The notes under the pieces were generated by a model, which was given only the letters and a program-made list of their open reading frames with translations, did not search any database and was not told the DNA's origin. A DNA stretch of 64,000 nucleotides from Marinomonas alcarazii (lineage in GTDB: Bacteria > Pseudomonadota > Gammaproteobacteria > Pseudomonadales > Marinomonadaceae). The translations under genes and the position numbers were made by a program. Where the stretch lies: assembly GCF_003208215.1 (NCBI RefSeq), contig NZ_QKLW01000001.1:920781-984780 (forward strand), read 5' to 3'. Within the stretch, counting starts at the first letter, position 1. The number at the start of each line of letters is the position of its first letter. Positions 44,937 to 51,987 of this stretch are shown here, piece after piece.

Positions 44937-45219
44937 TTACATTGCAAAAAAAACACTAAAATGAGTGACACCGCATGTTTTTCGCTCAAATGAAAGAATA
45001 ATGTTAACAAAATCGATTTCACCCCATGTTGCACCACGTACTTCACCAGAACGAGCAACCGTTAAAAATGCGACCACGCAGACGACTAGCAGTTTCATTC
45101 TTTTCAAGCCATATAGATTGAAGTACTTCAAGTATGTGTGCTCTATTAATGCGATTGACAGAGAGGTGACCAATAATAGGGAATGCGTATTGCTCTAAGC
45201 TTCAGCGCCATTGAGCTTA
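44937..45219 (-). pseudogene. Decayed P4-type tyrosine integrase with internal deletion
   Basis: Read 5'-3' on the minus strand from 45219: AQWR, a TGA stop, then SLEQYAFPIIGHLSVNRI and AHILEVLQSIWLEK, ending NETASRLRGRI: the core-binding domain of P4-type integrases. At about 45066-45070 the homology jumps frame directly to FLTVARSGEVRGATWGEID, which holds the catalytic box I arginine. By comparison with the usual family layout about 60-70 residues are missing. Downstream it decays (SFERKTCGVTH resembles the ER(M)K...H stretch) and stops beside the AFG1 gene. Start, middle and catalytic C-terminus are lost, so it cannot be active. Confidence 0.8.
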
Positions 45220-45226
45220 GCGACAG

Positions 45227-47125
45227 TTATTCCCAAGTTGCTTCTTTTTCTGAAAGCGTAAAACGTATATCGCGGCCATCAGAACACATCTGCATAATTG
45301 AGTTAGGGGAGCCGTCTTCGTTTAGGCTTACTAAGCTAACGCCCGAAGCATTTAACAGCCGCTCACCATCGGCCGCTGTTTCTGGCTTATGAGGGATGAC
45401 TTTCATACTGCGACGTCGGGTGAACCAGTTGAGAGGAGATCTGGGCGAATAGAGCCAACGATTCAGACGATCGAATACATCTAACAATTTCCCCGGAAAT
45501 TCATTTTTTAGGCCGCTGCTGGTTATCTGCCACAAATCAGGCCCACGCTTAACTCCGCGTAGCTGTATGTCATAAACAAATGAGTAATGCACATCACCAG
45601 AGAGTATGACGAAGTTCTTTGGCGTTTTATTGTGACGAAACATGTTCATGAGAGTATACGCAGAGCCAGGATGAGCCATCCAGTTTTCTGCATCAACCAT
45701 TAAGGGCTTGCCAAACCAAGTAAACACACGTTGAATACTTTCAATAAGTTTTACGCCAAAAATGGGAGCGGGAGACACCAACACCACTGCGTCAAGACCT
45801 TTTAATTGATGCTGTAAGTCTGTAAGTGCTTCCCAATCCATTAAGCCTGAAGGGTTTTCAATGGATTTCTCAGAACGCCAGCGCTGCGTTCGGGTGTCCA
45901 GTACCACAAGAGGAGGCTCTGTCTGCCAAGTGTAATTCCATTCAGAAAATCCAAGTAGCTCTTGCACTAGCTCATCGTGGTCGGACTCACCCAAATGATT
46001 GAGCGCCAATTGGCAGTTGTTAAGAAGTTCCTTAGGAAAAGATTCTGGGCTATTGCCCCAACCTTGGCAAAGTAGGTAAGCAAATAACGCATTTCCAATA
46101 ATACGCGTAGAGAAAGGGTGGTTGTAAGCCGTTTTTTCCCATGCTGCTGTTAGGTTCCAGTCGTCGGTTACATCATGATCATCAAATATCATGGCGACGG
46201 GTATGTGAGCCAAAGCACGACGCACTTTCGGCAACCCTTTCGCAAATTCTTTCAGTATGACAACTTGCTTTGCAAAACTGTCTTTTTGCGCCTCTGATAA
46301 ACCAGCAGGCTCCATCCAACTTGTGTCTGTAAATGCGATATCCCAGCCTGTAGGTGACCAGACAAGCGCATACATAGACAGCATTTCAGCCAATGATATC
46401 AAATGGTTGTGGGCCGTGTCGGTGGTAAAAACCGGTTTACGGACACCACCGAAAAACTGTTCTATTAAGCTTCTATTGGTATCATTTTCAGGAAGAAGTG
46501 ACTCCCTTGCATAATAATGAGGAGAGTCCGTATGAAGTTCATCCGAGTTATCAATGTCAATGCAGTCAAAAGCTTCTGCACGTATTCCCAAATGTGGAAT
46601 TAGCTGGTGAATAACACAAAGCAGAGGAGCTGCGACATCGTCAGCGTATATTTGATCACCACTCATCATCAAAACACTAGGCCATTCTTTTGGATCAGTA
46701 TTTTGTAAGAGCGAATCGACTCTTAATAAGCCATCTTGACTTGGATGATGTGGTTTGCGGCAAGAGCCATGTAGGATGTTTTTGATCTTAGGCTGCAACA
46801 CGAAAAAGGGCAGTTTTTGCCCCGGATAAACAAGATCCTCGGCCCATTCACTCCAACCTGTATCATTAAGTCGTAGATCGTAATGAATAGGGCATTGAGC
46901 TGGTAAGGCGGTGTCTAAGGGAATGTCCAGTAGTTGAATATAAAGGTTATCACCCACTTTAAGTTGGGTATGGGAATCCGCAACTTGCGTGCTTTTATAG
47001 GTAAAAAGCATCTTGTCATCTTGAAACAAGGTTAAGTCAACCACTACGGATTCAGTTGTCATCAACCAAATGGTTAATCGCTCTGTGGTCATTCTTCGTA
47101 ATAGCGGACCAGCCAATACCTGCAT
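45227..47125 (-). CDS. PhoD-like metallophosphatase, apparently cytoplasmic
   Basis: 632 aa. Metallophosphoesterase motifs of the alkaline phosphatase D family: NILHGSCRKP (about 115-124), MMSGDQIYADD (about 153-163), IFDDHDVTDDW (about 318-328) and ILSGDVHYSFV (about 503-513). An N-terminal beta domain (about 1-100) precedes it. Unlike secreted PhoD there is no Tat or Sec signal peptide. Third gene of a minus-strand set after a GGDEF-like and a thioesterase gene. Substrate unknown. Its stop codon is directly followed by the integrase remnant. Confidence 0.8.
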   Translation of the reverse strand: MQVLAGPLLRRMTTERLTIWLMTTESVVVDLTLFQDDKMLFTYKSTQVADSHTQLKVGDNLYIQLLDIPLDTALPAQCPIHYDLRLNDTGWSEWAEDLVYPGQKLPFFVLQPKIKNILHGSCRKPHHPSQDGLLRVDSLLQNTDPKEWPSVLMMSGDQIYADDVAAPLLCVIHQLIPHLGIRAEAFDCIDIDNSDELHTDSPHYYARESLLPENDTNRSLIEQFFGGVRKPVFTTDTAHNHLISLAEMLSMYALVWSPTGWDIAFTDTSWMEPAGLSEAQKDSFAKQVVILKEFAKGLPKVRRALAHIPVAMIFDDHDVTDDWNLTAAWEKTAYNHPFSTRIIGNALFAYLLCQGWGNSPESFPKELLNNCQLALNHLGESDHDELVQELLGFSEWNYTWQTEPPLVVLDTRTQRWRSEKSIENPSGLMDWEALTDLQHQLKGLDAVVLVSPAPIFGVKLIESIQRVFTWFGKPLMVDAENWMAHPGSAYTLMNMFRHNKTPKNFVILSGDVHYSFVYDIQLRGVKRGPDLWQITSSGLKNEFPGKLLDVFDRLNRWLYSPRSPLNWFTRRRSMKVIPHKPETAADGERLLNASGVSLVSLNEDGSPNSIMQMCSDGRDIRFTLSEKEATWE

Positions 47126-47181
47126 ATTTCCCCTTACACGCGATCTTATTGGATGCTTTTATAGACATCAAACATAATGCG

Positions 47182-47592
47182 CTACTGTGAAAGTAAAAGC
47201 TCAGCTTGCTCGAAAACCACAGGACGACCTTCTTTTGTTGTCGAGGTAACCGTCATTCTGGCTGAAAGCATTAGCTGATGATCTTCAGTTCTGTGAACGG
47301 TTTGGATAAAGGCGAGCTTGAGCTTGGAAATGCGCTCAACGCTTGTTTCGATATAAAAAGCATCACCGCTTTGCAGCGAGCGTTTATATTCTAACTCCGC
47401 TTTTATAAGCACGAGGTGAATGCCTCGCTTGGTTATTTCAGCGAAATCCAAGCCACGTGTTTTAATATATTGATGTCGAGCGTGTTCTAGGTAGTTTTGA
47501 TAGACCGAATTGTTAACAATACCCTGCATATCACATTCGTAATCACGCACTTCGAAATGAGTGCGGTATCCATGCTCGATATGATCCTTCAT
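47182..47592 (-). CDS. 4-hydroxybenzoyl-CoA thioesterase family (YbgC/FadM-like)
   Basis: 136 aa hotdog-fold acyl-CoA thioesterase. The active-site helix region FEVRDYECDMQGIVNNSVYQ (about 14-33) has the Asp/Asn-type signature VRxYExDxxGxVNNxxYxxYLE, followed by LEYKRSLQSGDAF. YbgC normally precedes tolQ; this protein lies 13 kb away from the tol cluster and is not clearly YbgC. Acyl chain preference unknown. Confidence 0.85.
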   Translation of the reverse strand: MKDHIEHGYRTHFEVRDYECDMQGIVNNSVYQNYLEHARHQYIKTRGLDFAEITKRGIHLVLIKAELEYKRSLQSGDAFYIETSVERISKLKLAFIQTVHRTEDHQLMLSARMTVTSTTKEGRPVVFEQAELLLSQ

Positions 47593-47613
47593 TGTAATAC
47601 CTTGTTCTTAAAA

Positions 47614-48624
47614 TTATTCGTGATGTGCGATGGCGTTTTTGCCTGACCGCTTTGCGTATAGCAGATAGTGCTGAGACCGCTCCACCAGCTCTTTAGGGCT
47701 TTCATCACCAAATAGCGTTGCAACACCAATTGAAACGGTAACCTGTCTCAGTAAAACCTTAGTATTTTTATAACGTATCTTTTGAATAGAAACTTCATGG
47801 CGTATGGATTCAGCAAGTTGAGCTGCTACACTCAGCTCCGTTTCGCTGAGTAACATAGCGAACCGTCCACCTTCTATGCGCGCTAAAAAACCGCTTTCTG
47901 GTAACATACCAAGCAACACTTTGGATATATACCTGATTAACGATGTTCCTGCTTTTTTCCCATATTCTTCGTTAACCTTTGCAAGGTTATCAATATCAAT
48001 CAGAAGCAGAGTTAAATCATCTTCAGCATAAGGAACTAATGAAAAGAGCTTTCGTTCAAAGCCTTTTTCATTTGCCAATAAGGTCATTGCATCGAGTTCT
48101 GTGTTCCTTTTAACATCAGACAACTCGGCACGAAGTGACGCCAATTCCTCTTGAGCGGAAACCAAAGATCGGCCAAAGCGCTCGATTGCTTGATTTACTT
48201 GAAAGGCACCTTGTTCAAGAGTGGAGGCAAGCTGTTCAATTTGTGATGGGGTGCTTACCTCATCGATCACCTCTTTCGTCTTCTGCAAGTGAGACTGAAA
48301 GAGACCAATATCTTTAGATATATCAGTTGTGTTTGTTTCTAAACTGCTTGTAAGGTTTTTTAAACGTGCACCTTGGGCATCTGCCTGCTGGAATTCTTCA
48401 GGTAATAGGAATTCAGTAAAAAGCTCTTTCGAGACAAATGCCGGTAAACTACCAAAACGGCGCAATGAGCGATCTACTAATTGATTCAGTTTAGGATTAT
48501 TGTTTGAAGCGTATTCGTACCAAATACCATAATTAAAAGGCGTTGGAGGAATATCCAGCTTAACCATAAGCGGAATGGCTGATCGCATTAGCTTATTGGC
48601 TTGCTTTGTGGTGTGTTGAAACAT
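47614..48624 (-). CDS. GGDEF-fold protein with degenerate signature
   Basis: 336 aa from the ATG at 48624, chosen because GAGG stands 5 nt before it; the frame also has an ATG six codons earlier (48642) without a ribosome site. N-terminal helical domain (about 1-165) with a coiled coil, then a GGDEF fold: DAMTLLANEKGF, LLIDIDNLAKVNEEYG and VSIGVAT are normal, but the signature reads RIEGGRF instead of RxGGDEF. Loss of both acidic residues argues against diguanylate cyclase activity; it may bind c-di-GMP or GTP or act as a scaffold. First gene of the trio with the thioesterase (21 bp) and PhoD-like gene. Confidence 0.85.
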   Translation of the reverse strand: MFQHTTKQANKLMRSAIPLMVKLDIPPTPFNYGIWYEYASNNNPKLNQLVDRSLRRFGSLPAFVSKELFTEFLLPEEFQQADAQGARLKNLTSSLETNTTDISKDIGLFQSHLQKTKEVIDEVSTPSQIEQLASTLEQGAFQVNQAIERFGRSLVSAQEELASLRAELSDVKRNTELDAMTLLANEKGFERKLFSLVPYAEDDLTLLLIDIDNLAKVNEEYGKKAGTSLIRYISKVLLGMLPESGFLARIEGGRFAMLLSETELSVAAQLAESIRHEVSIQKIRYKNTKVLLRQVTVSIGVATLFGDESPKELVERSQHYLLYAKRSGKNAIAHHE

Positions 48625-48740
48625 CGGAACCTCTACTGCCATTTGCTACCGCTAAGACGTCCCATTTCATTAGGGGTAATGCATTATAAAAGAGCGTTGA
48701 AATCACTCATAAACATTCTGGCTTCGACTAAAAAATAATA

Positions 48741-48770
48741 TTCGTGTTTCCAAACCCTTGAAAACACGAA
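48741..48770 (-). terminator. Terminator of yciH
   Basis: TTCGTGTTT (48741-48749) / AAACACGAA (48762-48770); on the minus strand the stem is followed by TATTATTTTTT. Lies 34 nt after the yciH stop. Confidence 0.65.
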
Positions 48771-48803
48771 ACATAGTAAATCTAACAACAAAGAATAGCT
48801 ATC

Positions 48804-49148
48804 TTAGCCGCCCTTAAATTTACAAGAAAATCCTTCTTTTTCAAGCAGCTCTTTGATTTTTTGACGGTTATCACCTTGTATTTCGATGTGACCATCTTTC
48901 ACTGCACCACCAGTACCACATTGTGCTTTAAGTTTTTTCCCCAGCGCCTTTAGTTTTTCTTCTGTTAAAGGTAAACCGGTAATGACTGTAACGCCTTTGC
49001 CTTTTCGACCTTTCGTTTCTAGGGCAATACGTACATTACCATCGCCAACAGTCATTTCATTCTTGCATTGACAGTCTGAGATCGGGTTCTCGCACTCAGA
49101 ACAAAGACGACCTTGGTCTGTCGAATACACTAAATTTCTTTTTTTCAC
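48804..49148 (-). CDS. yciH: SUI1/eIF1-like translation factor YciH
   Basis: 114 aa. SUI1 fold (about 35-114) with KGRKGKGVTVITGLP and CGTGGAVKDGHIEIQGD, preceded by a zinc-finger-like CSECENPISDCQC (about 16-28). Bacterial eIF1 homologue thought to affect start-codon selection. Starts at GTG with a weak ribosome site. Confidence 0.93.
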   Translation of the reverse strand: MKKRNLVYSTDQGRLCSECENPISDCQCKNEMTVGDGNVRIALETKGRKGKGVTVITGLPLTEEKLKALGKKLKAQCGTGGAVKDGHIEIQGDNRQKIKELLEKEGFSCKFKGG

Positions 49149-49290
49149 GTTCGTTCATTCCCTCTGAGGTCATTGATAAGGCACATTTTATCATTTCCTT
49201 TTTCCGCTATCAGTGAAAAATGTAATATTCAGCATTTATTCAATATCTAAACTAAGATAAACAGTATGAGTCTGATGATATGTGCTGGCT

Positions 49291-49848
49291 ATGAAAAAAA
49301 TACTTAAGATACGACAAGCTACCGAAAATGACCTTAGAAGCATTTTATTATTCGAATTTCGCAACCGAGATTGGTTTTCAAAATTCATTCCTCAGGAAGC
49401 ATTGCGGCAGCAATCTCAGATTTACTTCAAACGTTTACTCAGAAGTGACGTTAAAAAATTTCAATACCTAGTCTGCTTACCCAATGATGTTCTTATTGGG
49501 CGCTTCAGTGGTCAGCTCCTAGACCAGGGCTGCCTAGAGGTGTCTTATCGCATCGCCAAAAACTTTACCAACCAGGGAATTGCCAAATATGTGCTTAAAA
49601 ACCTACTACTAGTATGGGCAAGCGATGGCATCAATGAAGTGTACGCTCAAGTGGCTGATCATAATGCAGCCTCCATAAGAGTACTGACAGCATGCGCGTT
49701 TGAGCTGCAAGAGATTCAACAAAATTCGATAAATTTAGCAGGCGATATACACGATAGTCATGTATATCGCTGGTCAACCACAGAAGACATCATACCTTTG
49801 TACATCACGCCTGGTAGCGGTAGTTCGACAATTTATCTAGAACATTAG
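49291..49848 (+). CDS. GNAT family N-acetyltransferase (RimJ/RimL-like)
   Basis: 185 aa from ATG 49291; a GTG three codons earlier is in frame but less likely. Starts KIRQATENDLRSILLFE and carries the acetyl-CoA segment ITNQGIAKYVLKNLLL-like (KNFTNQGIAKYVLKNL, about 90-105) and HNAASIRVLTACAFEL (about 129-144), typical of GNATs acting on ribosomal proteins or amino acids. Its last 44 bases overlap the end of truC on the other strand. Confidence 0.8.
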   Translation: MKKILKIRQATENDLRSILLFEFRNRDWFSKFIPQEALRQQSQIYFKRLLRSDVKKFQYLVCLPNDVLIGRFSGQLLDQGCLEVSYRIAKNFTNQGIAKYVLKNLLLVWASDGINEVYAQVADHNAASIRVLTACAFELQEIQQNSINLAGDIHDSHVYRWSTTEDIIPLYITPGSGSSTIYLEH

Positions 49849-50536
49849 TGATAGCAGGGCTCAAAGGTGCATTAATAACCAAACGCTCAAGACTAATAGG
49901 GTGTGTAAACTCCAGACTCGAAGCATGGAGCATCAAGCGAAAGTCCTCCGGCCATAGATCTTTCACTACTTTGTTGATGTGACGACAGCCATAACAAGAA
50001 TCCCCAACAAGTGGGTTTAAATAATGCTTAAAATGCCGACGAATTTGATGCTTACGACCTTGTTTTGGCGATACTTCAACCCAGCTGAGACGCATGTTGT
50101 CATAACGACTGACGGGGACTGGCACTTGATATTGTTGAAGACGCGTAAACTGTGTTTCGGCTTCTTTTTCAGTGCCTTCAATTTTAAATCGAGATCGACC
50201 TTTCTGTTCGTTTAATTTTGCCAGAGGGTAATCGATAACACCTTCCGAATCACAAAAGCCTCGAACTAAACAATGGTAAGTTTTTTGCGTGGTCGCTTCT
50301 GCAAACTGGCTAGAAAGGCGTCTTGCTATTTCTGGGCTAAACGCCATAACCAATACACCCGAAGTGCCTCGATCAAGGCGATGAATAGGAAACACCCATT
50401 GCCCCGTCTGGTCTCGAAGCCTTTGAACAACGGCATCTTCTTCGTCTTTAGCTAAGTTTGTACGATGAACAAGTAAGCCTGCGGGCTTATTAACAACGAC
50501 AAGGTGTTCGTCTTGAAACAAAATATCTAGAGTCAT
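49805..50536 (-). CDS. truC: tRNA pseudouridine(65) synthase TruC
   Basis: 243 aa RluA-family enzyme. FQDEHLVVVNKPAGLLVHR (about 7-25), catalytic Asp in HRLDRGTSGVL (about 51-61), KTYHCLVRGF, and QGRKHQIRRHFKH (about 157-169). The insert KLNEQKGRSRF and the C-terminal LEFTHPIS fit TruC more than RluA/C/D. ATG start. Ends tail to tail inside the GNAT gene. Confidence 0.9.
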   Translation of the reverse strand: MTLDILFQDEHLVVVNKPAGLLVHRTNLAKDEEDAVVQRLRDQTGQWVFPIHRLDRGTSGVLVMAFSPEIARRLSSQFAEATTQKTYHCLVRGFCDSEGVIDYPLAKLNEQKGRSRFKIEGTEKEAETQFTRLQQYQVPVPVSRYDNMRLSWVEVSPKQGRKHQIRRHFKHYLNPLVGDSCYGCRHINKVVKDLWPEDFRLMLHASSLEFTHPISLERLVINAPLSPAITNVLDKLSNYRYQA

Positions 50537-50650
50537 TAATCTTTATCTATAAAAAAGGTAATTTTATCCATCGCCATATCGGCTAAGGTTTGCATTGCTT
50601 CATCACTGGTTCCAAAAAATCCGCTTTCATTACGCTTTCCTTATTTATAT

Positions 50651-51277
50651 CTATTTAACACTGTCTAATAGTGGTTCTAAATATGGCAATATATTTTGTA
50701 ACACTACAGGTTGACCCGCTTTATTGGGATGTAGGCCATCGTTTTGCATTAGATCCTTGTTCAGAGCGACCCCTTCAAGCATAAAGGGCACATAGGCGAG
50801 GTCGTATTTGGTGGCGATGTTCTTGTATAAATTAAAGAACATTTCAGTATAACGTTTGCCATAGTTTTGCGGGATTTGGTTGCCAATCAATAACACAACC
50901 GCTCCAGTTTCTTGAGCTTGCTCAACCATTTTTTCTAGATTTAATGTGGTCTGATCTAAAGGGTAACCACGTAAAGCATCATTAGCGCCAAGCTCTAATA
51001 TTACCAAGCTTGGTTTGTGCGTGGTTAGCAGATCGTTAAAGCGTGAAAGACCGCCTTGGGTTGTTTCACCACTAACACTAGCATTAATAATGTCTATTTC
51101 AGGATGAGATTGTGAAAGTTGATTTTTTAGTAAACTAACCCAGCCATCTTGTTGTCGTAAGTTATATGCCGCACTAAGGCTATCCCCCATAACCAGTAAA
51201 GTGGATGCCGAAGCGAACGAACTAACGAACAAGAGAGTCAATATTGCAAACCACTGTCTTATTTGTTTTTTTAACAT
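50651..51277 (-). CDS. tesA: Multifunctional acyl-CoA thioesterase/lysophospholipase TesA
   Basis: 208 aa SGNH hydrolase. Signal peptide ending FASAS (about 24), block I GDSLSAAYN with the catalytic Ser, LGANDALRG (Asn oxyanion) and DGLHPNKAG (Asp/His pair). Periplasmic. Divergent from ybbA with 26 bp between starts, the same arrangement as in E. coli. Confidence 0.93.
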   Translation of the reverse strand: MLKKQIRQWFAILTLLFVSSFASASTLLVMGDSLSAAYNLRQQDGWVSLLKNQLSQSHPEIDIINASVSGETTQGGLSRFNDLLTTHKPSLVILELGANDALRGYPLDQTTLNLEKMVEQAQETGAVVLLIGNQIPQNYGKRYTEMFFNLYKNIATKYDLAYVPFMLEGVALNKDLMQNDGLHPNKAGQPVVLQNILPYLEPLLDSVK

Positions 51278-51303
51278 ATCAAACCTTTTTAGAGTGAATC
51301 ACT

Positions 51304-51987
51304 ATGGATAGAAACACCGCGATTAAAGTATCTAATTTAACTCATACCGTGACGTCGAATACAGGAGATTTAACCATATTGAAAGGAATTAATATGGAAA
51401 TCAAAGAAAGCGAGTCTGTGGCCATAGTTGGTTCATCTGGCTCAGGTAAGTCAACTTTGCTCGGTTTATTGGCCGGTTTAGACGTCAACACCTCCGGCGA
51501 TATCTTTCTATATGATCAAGAGTTCTCTAATCAATCCGAAGAAGAAAGGGCGCTGGCTCGTGGTCAATACGTTGGCTTTGTGTTCCAGTCTTTCCATTTA
51601 TTACCAAGCTTACAGGCTATTGAAAACGTCATGTTACCGGCCGAGCTGAAAGGCGATAAAGAGGCGCGCAAAAAAGCAGAAGTTCTGCTGGACAAAGTAG
51701 GCTTATCACACCGTTTAACGCATTATCCTAATCAATTATCTGGAGGCGAGCAGCAACGAGTTGCCATTGCACGCGCTTTTGCTTCAAACCCTAAGGTCTT
51801 ATTTGCTGACGAGCCAACAGGGAATCTTGATGAAGAAAACGGCAAGCTTATTATCAAATTGCTTTTCGATCTTAATCAATCCCAAGGGACAACATTGGTC
51901 ATGGTGACGCACGATAATGAGTTAGCCAAAATGTGCGATCGTCAATTGGTCATGTCTGCAGGTCAACTAACGGAAAAAGCCTTATGA
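51304..51987 (+). CDS. ybbA: ABC transporter ATP-binding protein YbbA
   Basis: 227 aa LolD/MacB-type ATPase. Walker [11 protein letters not shown] (about 43-52), signature LSGGEQQRV (about 142-150), Walker [13 protein letters not shown]. Overlaps ybbP by the ATGA junction at 51984. With YbbP it should form a type VII (mechanotransmission) transporter; substrate unproven. Confidence 0.93.
   Translation: MDRNTAIKVSNLTHTVTSNTGDLTILKGINMEIKESESVAIVGSSGSGKSTLLGLLAGLDVNTSGDIFLYDQEFSNQSEEERALARGQYVGFVFQSFHLLPSLQAIENVMLPAELKGDKEARKKAEVLLDKVGLSHRLTHYPNQLSGGEQQRVAIARAFASNPKVLFADEPTGNLDEENGKLIIKLLFDLNQSQGTTLVMVTHDNELAKMCDRQLVMSAGQLTEKAL

Larger units (their letters stand above)
42726..45226. mobile_element. 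Remnant island or foreign insert between tRNA-Ser and the PhoD-like gene
   Basis: About 2.5 kb unlike its surroundings. Contents: about 720 bp with no confident gene (only a short coiled-coil frame, a GGAAGTT repeat near 42863-42886, inverted repeats GCCTGG/CCAGGC at about 43220-43241 and CCAGCCAG/CTGGCTGG around 43232-43273), a eukaryote-type AFG1 ATPase gene, and a decayed integrase. I looked for a copy of the tRNA-Ser 3' end at the right edge as attR and did not find one. Boundaries are approximate: left by the tRNA terminator, right by the PhoD-like stop codon. Confidence 0.5.

Noticed and set aside
42599..45226. Complete integrative element with attL at tRNA-Ser and attR near 45.2 kb
   Set aside because: No repeat of the tRNA 3' end was found at the right edge and the integrase is decayed and sits at the far end from the tRNA.
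47182..47592. Calling the thioesterase YbgC
   Set aside because: Sequence fits the broad 4HBT family, but location and motifs do not single out YbgC from FadM-like proteins.
50537..50650. Short minus-strand frames before truC (a 15-codon ATG frame behind AAGGAA, and a longer frame lacking a start codon)
   Set aside because: Neither is long or conserved-looking; the ATG frame ends after 15 codons. Could be scraps of a lost gene but cannot be supported.
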